A stretch of DNA of 64,000 nucleotides from Isoetes taiwanensis (GCA_021234155.1 JAJEKV010000013.1:12637959-12701958), one strand, 5' to 3'; positions 11,397 to 22,174 are shown, numbered from the stretch's first letter. Translations and numbers: made by a program. The notes: generated by a model not told the origin, from the letters alone.

Positions 11397-12106
11397 TTAA
11401 AAAACTGCACCAAAGGATCTGATTTTGGCATGTAGGAGCAGAAGAGAGGTCTGTTTTTCGGTATTGGGTGTTCGTGAAGAACCCCCAGCGATGTCGGCAA
11501 GCTCAACCGCCTTGTGATCCCTAAGCTCCAGGCTGAAGCCTATTTTCCTTTGCACCATGACATGCTCTACTTTGAAGACTTCCAAGGTAACAGCTGGCAG
11601 TTTAGATACTCTTACTGGCACAGCAGCCAAAGCTATGCTCCAATTCCACTTTCCATGTATGGATCTCCGAAACAAGGCCATCAACAGGTGTAGCCACATA
11701 GTATCTCGGCTTTTCAAAATCCTCATCAATGGGGTCGGCTTCATATGGAACTTGTGCAATTGAAACGCAAATTCCTCCACCATCATATATCACAAAATCA
11801 TCCAGACGTTTGGCAGGTAAAGTTGCAAGTTCAAGCATTGCTGCTGATTCCAACCTTGATGTTGATCTTTCAACTTCCATAGTGCCATTAGAATTACTTG
11901 TATACCCAGCATGAAGATTTTAGATCATAACCTTCTTCCCCCTGTATTGACGTATCCATATGTGCTTCTTTGGTTTGCTGATATAGTTCCAGACAATATT
12001 TTTCCAGCTCTTGCAAGCTCTCAAAGCCCCTAAAAAAACCATTTTTTCGCAGTTCGGTTTCTGAAGAGTCTAGATGAAGGAGGTAATTCAGACGTCGCAA
12101 ACCCAC
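11397..12106 (-). pseudogene. Unrecognised coding remnant in three frames
   Basis: Three overlapping minus-strand frames of 129, 92 and 70 residues (11397-11786, 11602-11880, 11894-12106) read like parts of one disrupted protein. The upstream part contains ESLQELEKYCLELYQQTKEA-type helical sequence (residues FESLQELEKYCLELYQQTKE visible). The middle part contains KRLDDFVIYDGGGICVSI and [21 protein letters not shown] do not recognise the family. An SNF2-like remnant lies close by on the opposite strand, but no link can be shown. Confidence 0.3.
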
Positions 12107-12414
12107 GTCGCTAAATGACCATTCTCTTTCACATCTAGAGATAAGATTATTTCCAGAAAGACCTGATGAAGCCGCATTGATATGGACGGATCAATCAGTC
12201 AATAATCAATAAATCCCTTTTGCCGGGGATGTTTCAGAATTAACGCTATGTTTCAGAATTCGCCATCGCCCTAAACCTAGAATCCGCCATCAGGACGTCG
12301 GGACAAGCGGCTGCAAGTCATATTAAACACTATAATGCTTCGGCGGACAAAAGGTAAAAGTGTGGGATTTTTCTTATGTTCTTGCACAAATTTTAAGGCT
12401 TTATCCTGTTCTTC

Positions 12415-12554
12415 TCTCAGCAACAATGATTGACAACAAGCCTATTGTCAAGTTACCTTCAAGGATTGTAAACTTGGAACAACTGGATTTTGACACAGAA
12501 CAACGTCAGTTTTATAATGAACAGTTTTATAGCGGTAGCACACTTCTACTGTGA
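12415..12554 (+). pseudogene. SNF2-type helicase-like fragment
   Basis: One short frame contains DNKPIVKLPSRIVNLEQLDF followed by DTEQRQFYNEQF. It matches the segment between helicase motifs in plant SNF2/RING proteins of the HLTF/CHR28 type, where (G/N)KPI-x-KLP and EER-x-FY-like residues are conserved. The upstream 20 residues of the frame do not fit, and an acceptor-like CTCTCAG lies just before the match, so this may be a single exon. It ends in stops at 12553 with no flanking helicase motifs. It is a fragment, not a working remodeller. Confidence 0.5.
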
Positions 12555-12659
12555 TGATGCATGCGCAGGCAACACGCTTAAATGAAGTTGCAGGTTGATC
12601 GTCAGAGTCTTTTTCGCATGTATCAATCGCATGGTGTATTGAATTTGTAATCCTAAAAA

Positions 12660-12925
12660 ACCATTAACCTTCGTGTATAAAAAATATACGTCACAATGCG
12701 ACCTTCTACGTCACATATACGTACTGACGTGTCATATACGTCACATACGCCACATATACGCATCGACATGTCACATACGACACATATAATGTATTGACGG
12801 TCATATACGCCACATATGTCACATATACATACCGACGTGTCACATACGCCACATATAATGCATCGACATATATCATATACGCCACATACGCATCGACGCG
12901 GTCATACGCTCGGGAGACACCGTCA
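12660..12925. repeat. ATACGTCACATACGCC minisatellite
   Basis: Irregular tandem copies of a 15-25 bp motif mixing CATATACG, (T)CACATACGCCAC and GCATCGACATG fill this stretch. On the minus strand it reads as a repetitive YVAYVT peptide, which I regard as an artefact of the repeat. Confidence 0.75.
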
Positions 12926-13272
12926 CCCCACCAGGGCGCATAAGTCCACCGGCGCGACAGATGGGCTAAGAACAGACGCCGCAGCGACGCGGACGCCTCA
13001 ATCGCCCACCGGCGTAACACCGCGCCCTCCACCGGGCGCCAAGTCCACCGGGCGTGACGCATGGGCCAGTAATCGGACGCCGCAGCGACGCGGACGCCTT
13101 CGCATCCGGCCGGGCGTGACACTGCCGCCCACCGGGCGCAGCGCCCACCGGCGCGGACAGACCGCCACGCCAATTTATGTCGACGCCGCAGCAGACGCCG
13201 TGATGCACGGCACCGCGACGCGGACGCCGCATTGACGCCGCATGGTCACGCACTGTGACGCCACGCGACTCG
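12926..13272. repeat. GC-rich ACGCCGCAGCGACGCGGACG minisatellite
   Basis: A GC-rich block with recurrent GACGCCGCAGCGACGCGGAC, CCACCGGGCG and CACGCC motifs, in loose 80-120 bp higher-order copies. It is very unlike the AT-rich surroundings. It has long open frames on both strands, expected from base composition alone. Confidence 0.7.
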
Positions 13273-13309
13273 TACGCCGCAAGCCCACGCCGCTAAATGT
13301 CCATTCTCC

Positions 13310-13693
13310 AAAGAGTATATGAAAAGTCATGAGGGCATGTCTCTTGAAAAGGACATGGCCATTGGAGATATGGATCAATGAGGTGGACCAAATTTTATGT
13401 GGCTTATGGATAATGTGGCAGAATGCATGATGGTTTGCAGGCACGTATAACTTGGGGAATCCCATTCTGTTAACACTCCCTCTTATCCGATGCCTATCAG
13501 ACAATCTTCTATGTTCAGGCTTTGTCTGCATAAAACGAATTTGTCTTTTGGTAGACGCTTTGTAAGAAAAAATCTACCATGTCTTCCGTCACAAGAATCT
13601 TTTTCGCATACAAAGTGGTACTGGATCTCAATATGTTTTGATCTAGCATTGATTCTTGGTTGTGTTGCCATGATTATGCAACTTGTGCATTAC
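13310..13693 (-). mobile_element. Ty1/copia 3' end fragment, copy 1 (RNase H tail plus partial LTR)
   Basis: On the minus strand, 13483-13671 encodes the end of a copia polyprotein: INARSKHIEIQYHFV near its start and LPKDKFVLCRQSL near its end, as in the RNase H terminus of Ty1/copia elements. This copy is frameshifted around 13590. A purine-rich tract (AAGAGGGAG) follows, then TGTTAAC at 13475, the expected LTR start. LTR sequence continues to about 13310, where it abuts the GC-rich minisatellite, so the LTR is truncated. No other copia domains are present. Confidence 0.75.
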
Positions 13694-13943
13694 CCCCGGG
13701 GATACCACTTAGTGTATAAGGGATACGCCATGTGCGAGGAAGGGGTCATAAAAACCCTTCAGATATCTTTTTTTTTTAAGGTCTAAAAACCCCTTCCGTA
13801 TGAAATACATCACTAGAGATTGGATTTTTAAGGTCTAAAGAACCCCTTCCCCGCATGCGTATTCATACGCTTTAGGTTAAAAAAAACCCCTTATCGTCCA
13901 CTCACATGCTATATACGGCCTACACTATGTGAATCCCCCGGGG
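13694..13943. mobile_element. 250-bp MITE, copy 1, with CCCCGGGG termini
   Basis: The insert begins CCCCGGGGATACCACTTAGT, and its far end reads, in reverse complement, CCCCGGGGGATTCACATAGT, giving imperfect terminal inverted repeats of about 24 bp. CATTAC flanks both sides (13688-13693 and 13944-13949). Units 3-5 show the uninterrupted site with one fewer CATTAC, so the insertion with target duplication can be read directly. The interior has repeated AAGGTCTAAA(A/G)AACCCCTTCC motifs and no coding capacity. The superfamily is uncertain. Confidence 0.8.
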
Positions 13944-13967
13944 CATTACCATTACCATTGGTTGTGC

Positions 13968-14160
13968 GGCCTACCTTTACCATTGGTATAGATTACTTGG
14001 CAAATGGGTCGAAAGGGTCGATCCTTCATTGTTTGATCGTGTCTTCATCTTAAAAGCTGATCTAAAATCTTTATTAGCGAAAGGCATTTCTCCTTCCAAG
14101 ATTTTCGTCCACCAGAGTCAAGATGTCTTAACACTTTTCCAAATGGCATCAACGATTTAA
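13968..14160 (+). pseudogene. Kinase-linked last exon, array 2 copy 1
   Basis: This is the terminal part of the exon described at 5424-6631, on the plus strand, ending MASTI and TAA at 14158-14160. The frame differs from copies 2-4 at a CAG site (GGCAAATGGG instead of GGCAGCGG), which breaks continuity after YLA. No promoter or upstream exon is present. Confidence 0.65.
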
Positions 14161-14753
14161 GTTAAGGTAGGCGGTATCGATCTGTTGAAACAATTTGTTG
14201 TTTGGTGTGATAACTACAAAAAAAAAAAAAAAAGTTGTATAAGTCCGTTAAAACTCCATTTGTAATAACCCTTGGGCAAGTATCGCCTTGCGCTTCCCAT
14301 TTAGACTACAAACTATTTGTTGGATTTTATACTTTAATAAACTTCCTTGTGTCATTTGCATAATGGGTGTGTCTTGCAATATGTGGGTATGCATTTTATT
14401 ATAGTTTTTGCTTCAATTTATATGGTAACGGTCTTGGGGCATGAGTAGTGGCATATTGCGAGGAACGGAAAAGTTGCGTATGTAGCGAAATTGTTGTTGT
14501 TAGGTGTGTTCAGTTTCCGAGCATGAGAATTAATTGTGTTGTATTGAATTTATGCTTTTGTAGATGGCACAAATGAATTATGAATCTAAATATTGAAATA
14601 ACATCCTATGGAAGATAAAGTCATGAGTCGATCTAGTCGCTTCATCCCGAAATTAAATATGATGCATATGGCGTAAAAACGAGAATCTTATATAATCATA
14701 CAAAATTGAATAGATTTTGGAATCATATATTCATGTATGAATTTGAGAATATA

Positions 14754-15251
14754 GAACTCGCCGCGGAGAGACAGAGAGTGCCAGATCGAAGGGCTCCCTC
14801 GTAGTCGTGCAATGCTTGAGTTGAACTGTATTGAAATATGGAAAATAGGACAATTTATGTAAGCAGGTGAAAGAGTATATGAAATGTCATGAGGGCATGT
14901 CTCTTGGGAAAGGACATGGCCATTGGAGATATGGATCAATGAGGTGGACCAGCTTATGTGGCTTATGGATAATGTGGCAGAATGCATGACGGTTTGCAGG
15001 CACGTATAACTTGGGGAATCCCATTCTGTTAACACTCCCTCTTATCCGATGCCTATCAGACGATCTTCTATGTTCAGGCTTTGTCTGCATAAAACGAATT
15101 TGTCTTTTGGTAGACGTTTTGTAAGAAAATCTGCTACCATGTCTTCCGTCACAAGAATCTTTTTTCGTACAAAGTGGTACTGATCTCAATATGTTTTGAT
15201 CTAGCATTGATTCTTGGTTGTGTTGCCATGATTATGCAACTTGTGCATTAC
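14754..15251 (-). mobile_element. Ty1/copia 3' end fragment, copy 2
   Basis: This has the same fragment as copy 1 with a fuller LTR: TGTTAAC at about 15035 down to about 14754, roughly 280 bp. The RNase H tail frame is disrupted at a CTG site (GTACTGATCTC near 15177). The LTR outer end abuts kinase-array spacer with no second LTR or internal region, so the element was already a fragment when the unit was amplified. Confidence 0.75.
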
Positions 15252-15501
15252 CCCCGGGGATACCACTTAGTGTATAAGGGATACGCCATGTGCGAGGAAG
15301 GGGTCATAAAAAACCCCTTCGTATACGCTTTTTTTAAGGTCTAAAAAACCCCTTTCCGTATGAAATACATCACTAGAGATTGGATTTTTTAAGGTCTAAA
15401 GAACCCCTTCCCGTACGTATTCATACGCTTTAGGTTAAAAAAAACCCCTTATCGTCCACTCACATGCTATATACGGCCTACACTATGTGAATCCCCCGGG
15501 G
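15252..15501. mobile_element. 250-bp MITE, copy 2
   Basis: Same element at the same site in the next unit, flanked by CATTAC (15246-15251 and 15502-15507). Presence in two adjacent units and absence from three means that it inserted once and was then duplicated together with its unit. Confidence 0.8.
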
Positions 15502-15515
15502 CATTACCATTACCA

Positions 15516-15716
15516 TTGGTTGTGCGGCCTACCTTTACCATTGGTATAGATTACTTGGCAGCGGTCGAAAGGGTCGATCCTTCATTGTTTGATCGTGTCT
15601 TCATCTTAAAAGCTGATCTAAAATCTTTATTAGCGAAAGGCATTTCTCCTTCCAAGACTTTCGTCCACCAGAGTCAAGATGTCTTAACACTTTTCCAAAT
15701 GGCATCAACGATTTAA
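15516..15716 (+). pseudogene. Kinase-linked last exon, array 2 copy 2
   Basis: An uninterrupted frame covers TFTIGIDYLAAVERVDPSLF, then DRVFILKADLKSLLAKGI, and ends MASTI-stop. It gives the clean form of the exon against which the other copies can be compared. Confidence 0.65.
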
Positions 15717-16310
15717 GTTAAGGTAGGCGGTATCAGATCTGTCGAAACAATTTGTTGTTTGGTGTGATAACTACACAAAAAAAAAAAAAGTTGTATAAGT
15801 CTGTTAAAACTCCATTTGTAATAACCCTTGGGCTGTTACTGCCTTGCAGTTTCCCATTTAGACTACAGCTATTTGTTGGATTTTATACTTTAATAAACTT
15901 CCTTGTGTCATTTGCATAATGGGTGTGTCTTGCAATATGTGGGTATGCATTTTATTATAGTTTTTGCTTCAATTTATATGGTAACGGTGCCGGGCATGAG
16001 TAGTGGCATATTGCGAGGAACGGAAAAGTTGCAGATGTAGCGAAATTGTTGTTGTTAGGTGTGTTCAGTTGCCCGAGCATGAGAATTAATTGTGTTGTAT
16101 TGGAATTTATGCTTTTGTAGATGGCACAAATGAATTATGAATCTAAATATTGAAATAACATCCTATGGAAGATAAAGTCATGAGTCAGATCTAGTCGCTT
16201 CATCCTGAAATTAAATATGATGCATATGGCAGAAAACGAGAATCTTATATAATCATACAAAATTGAATAGATTTTGGAATCATATATTCATGTATGAATT
16301 TGAGAATATA

Positions 16311-16800
16311 GAACTGCCGTGAGAGACAGTAGCAGCAGACTGGAAGGGCTCCCTCGTAGTCGTGCAATGCTTGAGTTGAACTGTATTGAAATATGGAAAA
16401 TAGGACAATTTATGTAAGCAGGTGAAAGAGTATATGAAAAGTCATGAGGGCATGTCTCTTGGGAAAGGACATGGCCATTGGAGATATGGATCAATGAGGT
16501 GGACCAGCTTATGTGGCTTATGGATAATGTGGCAGAATGCATGACGGTTTGCAGGCACGTATAACTTGGGGAATCCCATTCTGTTAACACTCCCTCTTAT
16601 CCGATGCCTATCAGACAATCTTCTATGTTCAGGCTTTGTCTGCATAAAACGAATTTGTCTTTTGGTAGACGTTTTGTAAGAAAATCTGCTACCATGTCTT
16701 CCGTCACAAGAATCTTTTTTCGTACAAAGTGGTACTGGATCTCAATATGTTTTGATCTAGCATTGATTCTTGGTTGTGTTGCCATGCTTATGCAACTTGT
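16311..16800 (-). mobile_element. Ty1/copia 3' end fragment, copy 3
   Basis: The RNase H tail reads cleanly for 62 residues (16597-16785), starting MATQPRINARSKHIEIQYHF and including DMVADFLTKRLPKDKF. The LTR starts with TGTTAAC at about 16591. The neighbouring MITE site is empty. Confidence 0.8.
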
Positions 16801-17016
16801 GCATTACCATTACCATTGGTTGTGCGGCCTACCTTTACCATTGGTATAGATTACTTGGCAGCGGTCGAAAGGGTCGATCCTTCATTGTTTGATCGTGTCT
16901 TCATCTTAAAAGCTGATCTAAAATCTTTATTAGCGAAAGGCATTTCTCCTTCCAAGATTTTCGTCACCGTGAGTCAAGATGTCTTAACACTTTTCCAAAT
17001 GGCATCAACGATTTAA
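16801..17016 (+). pseudogene. Kinase-linked last exon, array 2 copy 3
   Basis: Same exon as copies 1 and 2. At 16965-16975 it reads CACCGTGAGTC where clean copies read CACCAGAGTC, another CAG-site difference. The LINE at 17592 lies in the spacer downstream. Confidence 0.6.
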
Positions 17017-17654
17017 GTTAAGGTAGGCGGTATCGGATCTCCGCCGAAAACAATTTGTTGTTTGGTGTGATAACTACACAAAAAAAAAAAAGTTGTATTA
17101 GTCTGTTAAAACTCCATTTGTAATAACCCTTGGGCTGTTACTGCCTTGCAGTTTCCCATTTAGACTACAGCTATTTGTTGGATTTTATACTTTAATAAAC
17201 TTCCTTGTGTCATTTGCATAATGGGTGTGTCTTGCAATATGTGGGTATGCATTTTATTATAGTTTTTGCTTCAATTTATATGGTAACGGTGCCGGGCATG
17301 AGTAGTGTCATATTGCGAGGAACGGAAAAGTTGCAGATGTAGCGAAATTGTTGTTGTTAGGTGTGTTCAGTTGCCCGAGCATGAGAATTAATTGTGTTGT
17401 ATTGGAATTTATGCTTTTGTAGATGGCACAAATGAATTATGAATCTAAATATTGAAATAACATCCTATGGAAGATAAAGTCATGAGTCAGATCTAGTCGC
17501 TTCATCCTGAAATTAAATATGATGCATATGGCAGAGAACGAGAATCTTATATAATCATACAAAATTGAATAGATTTTGGAATCATATATTCCAAAATCCT
17601 GGAGTTTTTGGCGGACGTTTTGGCGGACGTTTTTGGCGGTTGCGGACTTTTCGT

Positions 17655-18404
17655 ATGCCTCCAAAGAAAAAAAATGGGTCACCAGCAGATGGTGACCTAA
17701 TAGAATACGATGGGGATTCAGCACATCTGATCAGTCTCCTGCAAGAAATGAAAGCAGAAATTGCTGGACTAAAAGGAGAAATCGTTGGATTACGAGGAGA
17801 AGTTTCGTCAGTAAGAAAATCTTTAGATGAGGCTTTGCATCAAAATACCATGCTCACATCCCAGAATGCAGAACTGGCAGTAGCAATTAAACCAGCAGTG
17901 GATTATAATGCTCAAATTACAAATTTAGAATCGAAATTGGCCTCTCTAGTTGCTGAGACTACTAAAGAGCAAATGATACTTCATAGGCAGCACGTTACTG
18001 CAGAACAAGCAGATCTAGATATGAGAGCAAAAAATTTAAAGATTGCTGGTCTTCCTGAATCGGATGATGAAGATATAACCGAGACACTTAGACAGTTTTT
18101 TGCAGACACGATGCATATTCATGAACCTGGGTTTGTGTCAGGAAGACGATTGGGCAAGCCAGGATATCACATACGCCCTATTCTGGTAAAATTTAAGAAC
18201 AGAGAAGCCAGAGATAGAATTATGAACAATAGGAGCTCCCTCAAAGGAGAAAAAGGAATCTGGTTAGATCAAGATATGACACCAACTCAATTGGAGATCA
18301 GAAAAAAGGAGTGGTTAAAAGTAAAAGAGGCAAGGTTATCAGGCTGGGTTGCATATCTAGATCAAAGCGGTAAGGCAATCATCACAAATAGAAAACGTAG
18401 CTAG
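17655..18404 (+). CDS. LINE 1 ORF1 protein (coiled coil, L1 ORF1-like)
   Basis: A 249-residue frame starts MPPKKKNGSPADGDL; this ATG is chosen because a basic, lysine-rich N-terminus is typical and upstream codons are flanking or 5' UTR. Residues about 25-110 are heptad-like (LISLLQEMKAEIAGLKGEI and on), predicting a coiled coil for multimerisation. Residues about 125-245 resemble the RNA-binding and C-terminal domains of L1-type ORF1: RAKNLKIAGLPES, then IRPILVKFKNREARDRIM and GIWLDQDMTPTQLEIRKKEW. Its likely role is RNA binding and chaperoning of the LINE transcript. The frame is intact and ORF2 begins 12 bp after its stop. It lacks a CCHC knuckle, unlike many plant L1 ORF1 proteins. Confidence 0.8.
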   Translation: MPPKKKNGSPADGDLIEYDGDSAHLISLLQEMKAEIAGLKGEIVGLRGEVSSVRKSLDEALHQNTMLTSQNAELAVAIKPAVDYNAQITNLESKLASLVAETTKEQMILHRQHVTAEQADLDMRAKNLKIAGLPESDDEDITETLRQFFADTMHIHEPGFVSGRRLGKPGYHIRPILVKFKNREARDRIMNNRSSLKGEKGIWLDQDMTPTQLEIRKKEWLKVKEARLSGWVAYLDQSGKAIITNRKRS

Positions 18405-18416
18405 GGATTTGGGGCC

Positions 18417-21400
18417 TTGAAGTTGTGCTCGTGGAATGCACATGGGCTGAATCAGTCCAAAATAGATGCAATAGCAGATCTTTGGAAGCAGAATGATTTA
18501 TTGTTTTTCACTGAGACATGGGAACACCAGTTTCGCTCCCTTCCTGACATCCCTGGCTTTGCCTTGATAGGCCATGTGTGGAATGAAAAACAACCTGGAG
18601 TAGGTAGGGGCTTCGGTGGTGTGGCCATTTATGGTAGAAGTAATCTGTCTGGGGTGTTTATCCTTGAACAAGATAGTAACAAGCAGTATATCTGGTTGAG
18701 AATCAATGCCCTTGGCTTGAACCTATACCTGGCTATCTGCTACTTTGCTCCCAGTAATGCTGCTATATATAATTGCCATGGCATGGACGTAGGGGATCCC
18801 TTTCATTCGCTGTGCATGGATGTCTTAAAATATCAAGCAATTGGAGAAGTGCTAATCCTAGGCGATTTCAATGCACGTACAGCTTGTAAGCAGGCATGCA
18901 CATATGAAGATTTGGCTAATGTGCAAATGGATGAAGTAGAGGATTTATCATTCGACAGGCATTCAGAGGACATCATATCAAATCACAGGGGAATTGTCAC
19001 TGAAATTTTGTATGCGATGTAATCTAAAGATTATAAATGGTTTGAGTTGCTTTCCACGCCTCGGCAAGTATACTTGTATGAATCATGCAGTGCTCCAAAG
19101 ACTGCTTGATTATCTCTTGGCAATGAACTTGAATTTGGTCCAAGAATGCACCATAGGTGAGAAGTTACCCGAAATCGCACCATTTACCGCTGCACATAGT
19201 ACTCAAAACGAAACTGGAAATGGATTTACAGCAGCCTCCTTTTCAGCCTAGGCTAAGAGTGGATTACAAGCATGCTAAAGCATACAAATGTGCAATTGAA
19301 ATGGTACTTGATGGGGTCAGTTGGTCAGGTATTCTGGAAGAAGATGCTGCAGCATTTACACGCATATTGCTAGAAGCGGCAGACAAGACATTTGGCCACA
19401 CAAAGAAATGCATCAAAGGCAGACCTTGCAATGCATGGTGGGACAAAGAATGTAGTGAAGCACGGTCCAAGCTGCCAAGGCATTGTATCCAGAAACCAGC
19501 TTGGTATAAAAGATTTCTAAGATCCAAAAAACGCACCTACTTAAAGCAGAGGCAGATACAACTTGGTAACCAGCTCAAAAAGTCTCCAAAAAGTTTCTGG
19601 AACATGTTGCAGAGCAAAACAGACCAGCCCAATTTGGACCCAAGCGCCTTGGCTAAATTTGTAAGAGATATTTATGAAAAGGAAAATGCTGAGGGCATGC
19701 CAATTTCAGCGTGTGATGTAGATTTGTTTTCCGAGGATGAAGTTCAGGAGGCCATATCGGAGATGGGTAATGGTAAAGCACATGACATTGATGGCATATG
19801 CGTGGAGCTGCTCAAATGGGGAGGTCCAAAGACATTGTCTGCTCTCACACAAATGGTTAATTCTAGTGTACAGTCCGGGCTACCAGCCAACTCCAAATGG
19901 AAGATGAATAGGGTCCATCCTATTCATAAGGCAGGGGACAGAAAAGAAGTCAGCAATTATAGAACTATTTTGATTGGTAATACTTTTGCCAAGATTCTGG
20001 GCAGCCTCTTAGAAAAGAAATTAAGTGTCTGGGCTGAATTAAACGACAAAAGGTCACGTTTTCAAGCGTGATTCGTGAAGTATCATAACACTTTGGATCA
20101 CATGCTCACGCCCCCGTGCTCATAGAAAAGGCAAAGGCTCCAAATAGCACCTTATACATTGCATTCATTGATTTCTCTAAGGCATTCGACATGGTACCAA
20201 GAAAAGACTTATGGGAAAGAATGGTTCAGATCGGGGTCCCGTACGAGATCAGAAATGCAGTTTCTCAAACTATACCGAGGTTCTCATAAAACTTTCTCGG
20301 GGACTTACCGAACTAATTAAGAGCACCATTGATGTACGCCGTGGGTGCCCCTTTCTCCCACCTTGTTTGGGCTCTTTGTTGATGAGTCGGATGAATGGCT
20401 TGAGGCACGCCTGCTTATGTGTACAAAACTTCGAACCTATTTGATTCAATTACTCTTGTATGCAGATGATGTTGTGCTGATCGCCAATAAGAAGCATGTT
20501 CTTCAGTGTCACTTGGATCATCTAGAGACCTTTTGCACAGTAAAGCATATGGCAGTTAACATTGCCAAGTCAAAAATCATGGTCTTTGGGACCCGGGATA
20601 GACCCACGTTTACATATCAGGGACACACTTTGGAGACAGTTGAGCACTATAAATATCTTGGGATAGATTTCTCATCCAAATATAATTGGAAGGAGTGTAT
20701 AAACAGGCGGGTTACAGGAGGCAAGATGGCCTTGTACAGCATGATGAGGAAGTGCGGTAAAGCGGCTTTATACGATTGGGGGCTCAAGAGGATTCTGTTT
20801 AAAACTCTGGTGCAGACAATAGTACTATATGGGGCCCCCATATGGGGACCGGGTATCTCAGCCAAACTATGGATGCAAATTGAGCACGTTCAGAAAACAT
20901 TTCTGAGAGAGGAGCTTGGTATAAAACGGCAAACCCCTTACGCCATCATGTTGGCTGAGGCAGGGATGTTCCCGCTGGAGGTGGAAGCACTCTTTCAGGC
21001 GGTTAATTTTGTGAATAGGCTGGGGGAACAATCCGAAGATCGGGTATCAAATGTGGCAATGATGGCCTCAGGCAATCATTGCCTTCTGAAAGAATGGGCA
21101 GGTAAATGGGGAATAACAGATTCAAACTGGCCAGAAAATAAGAAGGATGCACGTTCTTTGGTAGAGCAACTAGCCATTGAGCGTATGTGGGCGGAGCCTG
21201 GTAGTAGAATGGAACACTATAAGAGGCATGTTAATCAGATGATGGTATATCAAAGCCCAGAGTATCTAAACGCGAACATCCCCCGCGCATTCAAGCAGAT
21301 CATAGCCCGCTATAGAACCAGTTCTCACAGATTGGAGATCGAGACAGGCCGTTGGTCCAAGACCCCTATTGAGGATCGGTTGTGCAGGTTATGTGACACA

Positions 21401-21580
21401 AAAAGTATAGAGGATGAGTTCCACGTATTTACATCTTGCCAGGCATATGAAGACATCAGAAGGAAGTTTGACATTCATGCAGTGGATTTTTCTTCTTTGT
21501 TTGCTTTATCTCCTTTAGACATAGGATCATATTTTAAATCAGTGGATGCACATCGCTCATTTTTGTTGAAACTATGCTGA
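18417..21580 (+). pseudogene. LINE 1 ORF2: APE endonuclease and reverse transcriptase, broken by few frameshifts
   Basis: Coding sequence runs through several frames. The APE-type endonuclease starts KLCSWNAHGLNQSKIDAIAD and includes LLFFTETWEHQF and EVLILGDFNARTACK (18417-19020). The reverse transcriptase region includes NGKAHDIDGICVELLKWGG, NYRTILIGNTFAKILGSLLE, FIDFSKAFD and the catalytic LLLYADDVVLIANK near 20460. The C-terminal part (to 21580) has RLCRLCDTKSIEDEFHVF followed by a Cys, a CCHC-like knuckle typical of LINE ORF2. About four frame breaks (near 18985, 19200, 20070 and 20250-20345) split an expected protein of roughly 1050 residues. Several breaks fall on CAG, CTG or CCG sites and may be consensus errors. 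The ORF2 identity is firm; whether it is really dead is open. Confidence 0.8.
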
Positions 21581-21599
21581 TATTTTGTACTCAGGCTCC

Positions 21600-21652
21600 A
21601 TGGCCTCTTCATAGGCCCTAAGAGAGCTACTTAATAAATTAAATTAAATTAA
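21600..21652 (+). other. LINE 1 3' hairpin and (TAAAT)n tail
   Basis: GGCCTCTTCATAGGCC at about 21602-21617 can form a 5-bp stem. It is followed by AAGAGAGC and a tail of repeated TAAAT. LINE 2 ends with the same stem but a (TTA)n tail, supporting a role for the stem in 3' end recognition by the reverse transcriptase. Confidence 0.6.
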
Positions 21653-21679
21653 ATATTCATGTATGAATTTGAGAATATA

Positions 21680-22174
21680 GAACTGCCTTGAGAGATAGTA
21701 GCAGCAGACTGGAAGGGCTCCCTCGTAGTCGTGCAATGCTTGAGTTGAACTGTATTGAAATATGGAAAATAGGACAATTTATGTAAGCAGGTGAAAGAGT
21801 ATATGAAAAGTCATGAGGGCATGTCTCTTGGGAAAGGACATGGCCATTGGAGATATGGATCAATGAGGTGGACCAGCTTATGTGGCTTATGGATAATGTG
21901 GCAGAATGCATGACGGTTTGCAGGCACGTATAACTTGGGGAATCCCATTCTGTTAACACTCCCTCTTATCCGATGCCTATCAGACAATCTTCTATGTTCA
22001 GGCTTTGTCTGCATAAAACGAATTTGTCTTTTGGTAGACGTTTTGTAAGAAAATCTGCTACCATGTCTTCCGTCACAAGAATCTTTTTTCGTACAAAGTG
22101 GTACTGGATCTCAATATGTTTTGATCTAGCATTGATTCTTGGTTGGGTTGCCATGCTTATGCAACTTGTGCATT
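21680..22174 (-). mobile_element. Ty1/copia 3' end fragment, copy 4
   Basis: The 62-residue RNase H tail is uninterrupted (21966-22154) and identical to copy 3. The LTR starts at about 21960. It lies immediately after the LINE insertion point. The MITE site is empty. Confidence 0.8.

Larger units (their letters stand above)
12093..13308. repeat. Direct 37-bp repeats bounding a 1.2-kb segment
   Basis: CGTCGCAAACCCACGTCGCT (start 12093) recurs as CGCCGCAAGCCCACGCCGCT (start 13275), and both continue into CTAAATG(A/T)CCATTCTC. They bracket a segment holding an SNF2 remnant and a GC-rich minisatellite. The arrangement could be a duplication, or an insertion with a long duplicated target. Confidence 0.55.
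17592..21652 (+). mobile_element. LINE 1: near full-length non-LTR retrotransposon in array 2
   Basis: This 4.06-kb element interrupts the spacer of array 2 unit 3. The hexamer ATATTC occurs at both edges (17586-17591 and 21653-21658), consistent with a short target duplication. It has ORF1 (17655-18404), ORF2 with endonuclease and reverse transcriptase (18417-21580), a 3' end carrying GGCCTCTTCATAGGCC, and a (TAAAT)n tail. Other units carry the uninterrupted site, so insertion followed amplification. Confidence 0.9.

Noticed and set aside
12706-13253. Frames of 95-155 residues across the GC-rich block
   Set aside because: They are composition-driven; the peptide repeats mirror the DNA repeat and both strands are open.
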